Origin: Beaufortia kweichowensis
Taxonomy: Eukaryota; Chordata; Actinopteri; Cypriniformes; Gastromyzontidae
DNA: 64,000 nt
Direction: 5' to 3'
NCBI GenBank assembly: GCA_019155185.1
Contig: CM032813.1
Location: forward strand, 7,609,001 to 7,673,000
This document shows positions 60,301 to 64,000 of this stretch, piece after piece; within the stretch, counting starts at the first letter, position 1; each line of letters starts with the position of its first letter. The notes beneath the pieces were generated by a model. The model was not told the DNA's origin and made no database searches. It worked only from the letters and a program-made list of their open reading frames with translations. The translations under genes and the position numbers were made by a program.

Positions 60301-62934
60301 TAAAATATTGCAGTATTTACTACATTTGGTTACTAAATAGTATAGTATTGTGTAGTATTAACTATATTGAATTCAATAAATACTGTACTGTTAATATTTA
60401 GGATATTAATAAGTTGGGTTCAAAAACACTGTAGTATGTAGAAGTTTCACAGCAAGAGTATTGTTATGTATTAGTTTATATAGTATTTTTTAGGAGTGCT
60501 TTTTAGTCAAAGCTAAAAAATACAGTGGCTGATCATGTGACTTGATCGTAGTCTCTGATTCTCTTCTCAGGTGAACTCGGTTAACTGCAACACTAGTTGG
60601 AAGATTGTTTTATTTATGAAATGGAGCGACAACAAGGAAGACGTTCTTAAAGGGGTAGATGCATCACAGATTTAAATGTTTCTGATATGGTAGAGTTTGC
60701 TGTGGCAGTTTATCAGATGTGACCGTCTTCATTTCCGTCTTTCGTGCCAAGGGAGATGTAGTGCGACTTTTCCACGCTGAGCAGGAGAAGTTTCTCACTT
60801 GCGACGAACACAGGAAAAACCAGTACGTGTTCTTGCGCACCACCGGCCGCCAGTCCGCCACTTCTGCCACCAGCAGCAAAGCATTGTGGGAAGTGGAGGT
60901 GATTTACTAATAAAAACATTTATTATATTAAAGATTATACTTCTAGTTACATTTGACATCACCTGCTAGTTCGGATATTAACTTTTCCCAAACCTGTTTT
61001 AGGTGGTTCATCATGACCCGTGCCGTGGTGGCGCTGGCTACTGGAATAGTCTTTTCAGATTTAAACATTTGGCCACGGGACACTACCTTGCAGCAGAGGT
61101 GAGTGAGGTGTGTTCTGCTATGTCTGGATCCTCCCCCAGCTGTTCCCAGATCAGCACTAACCACTCACACTGGGTAGGGAACCTCACTAACTTTCTCACG
61201 AGTTTCTCTAAAACTGCAGTCTGTAAGATTTTTCGACATCCTCCAATCATCCCTTCCATCCAGACCTCAACCTTAAACCTCACAGCTGAATGTGGCTGAA
61301 ATTCTTAAATCTTACATTGTGCAGCTTTAACACAACCTGGGGTCAGTTTTTTGAATGTGGCTAATTTGGTTAGTTTTAATTTATGTTAAACCTGGACCAA
61401 CTTCTGGAAGTCAACACAAATCACAATTTTATCCCATTTCTGCAGATTAACACGTTTCCTTTCAAGTGATTGTGCTTTATTAAAAGAAATGTTAAGACAA
61501 GCATCTTACAGGTATTTTAAGATTAGAAACCGCTCTGTCATTCATATTAAGATTTTAATGTTGTGCCTAACTAAGTAAGCCACGTTTAAAGAGCGAGTAC
61601 CTGACTTTCTTTATTAGATTGTGCTTAATAATCCTATCAGTCAATTAAAGATCGGTTATCTGCCAAGATCATTGATCTGATTTATCTGTGCAACGGCTTT
61701 ATTCAGAGGTTTTTTTGATAAATGTGTTTACATTTGTTCACAGGTCAATCCGGATTATGAGCAGGAATCGCGGGATTCTCGTTCATCTGTGAGTTTTATC
61801 TGTGTTAAATATTTGCCATTCTTGTGTATGCGCTCATGCTTTGCACTGAAGCTTAACTGCTGGCTGAATTTTGTTCCTGCTTTAGGTGGCGGATTTTTCA
61901 CCCTTTAACTTCCAGGTACTTTCAATCGTTTATACTAGTTTTTAGTGTACAAATCACGTTTATTCATAGACCTGCTTTCAGACCTTGAAGTAAAGTATTA
62001 ACCTGTTAATATTAGGAAATAACACAAGTTAAATGATGGCAAATTCATTTTTATGGCTATTAATGTTTATTTCTAGTATTTTGTGAAAAACCACAAGGTG
62101 ACAGAGCTGGTGGTAAATCAGTGTCATAACACATCACAACCTGTAGGTGGCAGTATAACACCATGTCTTGTGCATTCAGACTCTCTTTCTCCTGTTGCTA
62201 GTGTGAAGATATTGTAAGCGTTTATGTACATAAAAGAAAGTTTCAAAAAACACAATTATTAACTCAGAGTTTGAGTTTCTTGGAAAAGAATCAAGGAAGA
62301 ACAGGTTTGCTGTTGGCTGAGAAACTTGTTTTGCAGGAACCCAAACATGCAGAACCCTGTGACTGATGAAAGATTTTGTATTTTGCCATAAGAGATCATA
62401 TTGGACCCTATTGGTAGCTAATTTAAATTTGAAATGTAATATACATTATAGCAGTGCAGTATGCAAAATGGCAATGTTTCCTGTATTTAAATTTACAGTG
62501 ACAATGTAATAGTTTAATTTACATTTGCCAGTTTTTACACTAGTTTTAATATGTAATTTAAATATATATTTTAAAACTTTATAAGGTAAACTGAAAATGC
62601 AAAACTAGGGAAAATAACATTTATAGTCATTTTGCTACAAAGGCTTTTACATTAAAAGGGATTGCATTTTCATTTGCACATTGAGTCTAGCACACGTAAA
62701 CATATTTACAAATCAAAGAATGAGCAATGTTGACGTGCGTCGGTTTCCATGGTTACATGTTTTCCTTTCTCTCTGTTAGCTGGACTTGGAACATGAGGCT
62801 CTTCGAGGACGTCTGCGTACGCCCAATGAGAAGGTCATGTACACCCTCGTCTCTGTTCCTGATGGAAATGATATCTCCTCCATATTCGAGCTGGATCCGA
62901 CCACCCTCAGAGGTGGAGACTCTCTCGTACCCAG
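51347..62934 (+). CDS. itpr1: Inositol 1,4,5-trisphosphate receptor type 1, N-terminal part (continues beyond the window)
   Basis: Coding exons: 51347-51438, 53753-53823, 57707-57822, 58213-58299, 58589-58747, 59951-60049, 60571-60654, 60752-60898, 61003-61098, 61744-61788, 61886-61915, 62780-62934; 1181 nt, 393 complete residues, frame open to the next exon outside. [20 protein letters not shown] and FWKAAKPG identify type 1 rather than types 2 or 3. Residues 1-223 are the suppressor domain (beta-trefoil); from 224 the IP3-binding core begins. The IP3-contact block FLRTTGRQS places Arg265 and Arg269 at the mammalian positions. Exon 61744-61788 matches alternative exon SI; 61886-61915 is an extra candidate microexon. 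The full protein is a tetrameric ER calcium-release channel of about 2,700 residues, so roughly one seventh is here. Teleosts have itpr1a and itpr1b; which one is unclear. The donor after 60049 (gttcat) is weak. Confidence 0.95.
51439..53752 (+). other. itpr1 intron after the first coding exon
   Basis: About 2.3 kb, noncoding. The only structured feature is the hAT-type MITE at 53244-53578. Confidence 0.85.
53244..53578. mobile_element. Nonautonomous hAT-type MITE with intact ends and 8-bp target duplication
   Basis: The left end TAGGGGTGGGA (53244-) and right end TCCCACCCCTA (to 53578) are perfect 11-bp inverted repeats. They are flanked by an identical 8-bp direct repeat GTTTCATC (53236-53243 and 53579-53586), the target-site size of hAT transposons. 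The interior is full of internally symmetric ATCGATGCATCG / GAATCGATTCT motifs and has no transposase frame. Length is 335 bp. The perfect duplication suggests a fairly recent insertion. Confidence 0.85.
53824..57706 (+). other. itpr1 large intron (3.9 kb)
   Basis: Noncoding DNA between the exon ending KKFR(D) and the one beginning [12 protein letters not shown]. It contains a dispersed repeat at 56215-56362. Pyrimidine-rich open frames near 57145-57430 were judged not to be exons. Confidence 0.85.
56215..56362. repeat. Dispersed 'gttaactaatgcattaac' repeat, copy 4
   Basis: aatgtgaactaatgcattaa and cttaatgttaacaaatacaa, with ttagattaataaatgctgta upstream, identify the family also present at 8412, 11758 and 20712. 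Confidence 0.6.
58748..59950 (+). other. itpr1 intron (1.2 kb)
   Basis: Noncoding; no repeat or structured element recognised. Confidence 0.8.
60050..60570 (+). other. itpr1 intron (0.5 kb)
   Basis: Noncoding AT-rich DNA with a short GTGTGT run near 60103. Confidence 0.8.
61099..61743 (+). other. itpr1 intron before the SI-type exon
   Basis: About 645 bp, noncoding. It flanks the alternatively spliced exon position, so splicing regulators may bind here, but no specific element was identified. Confidence 0.8.
61744..61788 (+). other. itpr1: itpr1 SI-type alternative exon (45 nt)
   Basis: This exon encodes 15 residues, [15 protein letters not shown], starting at residue 318. Mammalian ITPR1 has the optional SI segment at 318-332, also 45 nt, beginning VDPDFEEE. 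Both ends are in phase 0, so skipping keeps the frame. Equivalence is by length, position and partial sequence match; alternative use in this fish is inferred. Confidence 0.75.
61886..61915 (+). other. itpr1: itpr1 candidate 30-nt microexon
   Basis: A pyrimidine-rich acceptor (ttgttcctgctttag) and a GT donor (cag|gtactt) bracket 30 nt encoding [10 protein letters not shown], phase 0 at both ends. The following exon ([19 protein letters not shown]) aligns without gaps to the human residues that directly follow SI (VDPDQDASRSRLRNAQEKM), so these ten residues are an insertion relative to the human protein. Confidence 0.55.
61916..62779 (+). other. itpr1 intron with a candidate CTCF site
   Basis: Noncoding. 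CCTGTAGGTGGCAGTA at 62140-62155 resembles a CTCF core. Nothing else recognised. Confidence 0.6.
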
Positions 62935-64000
62935 GTACATGAATCATATAGCATTACCCTAATAAATCTACCAATAAATATCCATTATTGATGCATGAGC
63001 TTGACTCTTTATTAAACATAACCGGTAAGAAATAAGTGATTTATAAGTTAAGAATTATATGTTTATTATTGGAAACAAAGCATATTTTTAGGGGCTTTTA
63101 GGATTTTGTAATGTTTGTTTAGTTTTATAATATGTATATGTTGCAAAGTTACATGATTTTTTAAAGTTTTACCCCATTAGACAACAAAATGCAAATTAAG
63201 AAGAACAAGGCAGATTAGTGTATTCATTTCATACAGCACTGGATTGTGCATCATGGGAAATCTATAGTTTTGCATACATTTAATTCTTGTGATATTTTAC
63301 CAAACATCTTATAAACTCTGTGTTTTGGGGTTGTGATGAGTTCTGCCCATCTTAATCAATAATTTGCGTCACAACAGAACCACAAAACCTGGAAAGCTCA
63401 CACGGCCCTTCACGTTCTGTTCTTATACTATGACCGCTAAGTGCTTCCAGGGTGGAGTTTGCACGTGGTTTATTGTGTGTGTGTTGCCTCATCCAAATAC
63501 CTGCGAAATCTATTATTTCATTCTGTAAGTAATGAGGAAAGTCCCGGTGGAGACAGGAAACCAGTATGACAACGCGCCTGTGCCAGAAAAATATCTTTCC
63601 ACGTTGTCGAAACATGCCATCATAAAACAGAAGGCAGATGTTGCATAACCATGCACCCCCCATATTCCCTTTTCTACATTTATATAAGCAATCATTTGGA
63701 TAGTGTTTATTTAATGAAGTAATGTTTTTTCCTCAGATACATGACACAGACAAGGGGATTTCAGCTTTGGCTTGTAGCTAGATTATTCAACAATGTTATT
63801 ATTTAGCATTTGATTGTAAGATTCATTTGGTCATGGAAACATGTCTGGGTTGATTTACCTCAAAATTAATATGATAACACAATATATTAAAAGATGATCA
63901 AACAATCAAGATCAAAAATCATCCATGGCAGGTTTTATTAATTCACTCGTCTTTTGTTTGCATATGAATGAAACCTCTTACTGATTGATGCGAGCATGAA
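62935..64000 (+). other. itpr1 intron, runs off the right edge
   Basis: No further coding exon is visible. The next expected residues (NSYVRLRHLCTNTW in mammals) are not encoded in the remaining 1.07 kb. Confidence 0.75.

Overview
The window is vertebrate nuclear DNA from a teleost fish, most likely a cyprinid (zebrafish or carp relative). The evidence is intron-split genes with GT-AG junctions whose proteins closely match vertebrate orthologues, a selenocysteine glutathione peroxidase, AT-rich intergenic DNA, and dispersed repeats typical of cyprinids (short palindromic MITEs, a tRNA-type SINE fragment, LINE 3' tails, Tc1-like and hAT-like remnants, long microsatellites). There are no prokaryotic features, no CRISPR array and no intact virus.

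Layout, left to right. 1-211 (-): a possible first coding exon of an unidentified gene leaving the window. 2430-6007 (+): rrp9, a U3 snoRNP WD-repeat protein, 15 coding exons, 474 aa. 7146-16492 (-): grm2, a group II metabotropic glutamate receptor, five coding exons, 876 aa, with probable untranslated first exons near 19.85-20.4 kb. 20.5-38.4 kb: about 18 kb with no gene I can support, holding repeats and a few short candidate signals. 38462-39351 (+): gpx1, with an in-frame TGA read as selenocysteine and a plausible SECIS. 41197-42211 (+): brk1, the 75-aa WAVE-complex subunit. 43435-44555 (+): setmar, a SET-domain methyltransferase without the transposase half found in anthropoid primates. 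49.4-64 kb (+): the 5' part of itpr1, an IP3 receptor, comprising a noncoding first exon and 12 coding exons (393 residues) up to the right edge.

The genes do not form one pathway. All six have human orthologues on chromosome 3p (RRP9, GRM2 and GPX1 in 3p21; BRK1, SETMAR and ITPR1 in 3p25-26), so the block looks like ancestral synteny compacted into one fish segment. grm2 (Gi-coupled) and itpr1 (ER calcium release) are both neuronal signalling genes; rrp9, gpx1, brk1 and setmar are broadly expressed housekeeping-type genes.

The most useful observations are: the 45-nt SI alternative exon of itpr1 at exactly residues 318-332, followed by an extra in-frame 30-nt candidate microexon absent from the human protein as I recall it; a 62-bp inverted repeat built from Tc1-transposase fragments about 95 bp upstream of the brk1 start codon; a complete hAT-type MITE with a perfect 8-bp target duplication in an itpr1 intron; a 51-bp palindromic element with tandem repeats in its loop; and candidate CTCF sites between the genes. 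I found no clear evidence of a wholly new biological system. Exon boundaries are my own splice-site readings checked for reading-frame continuity.
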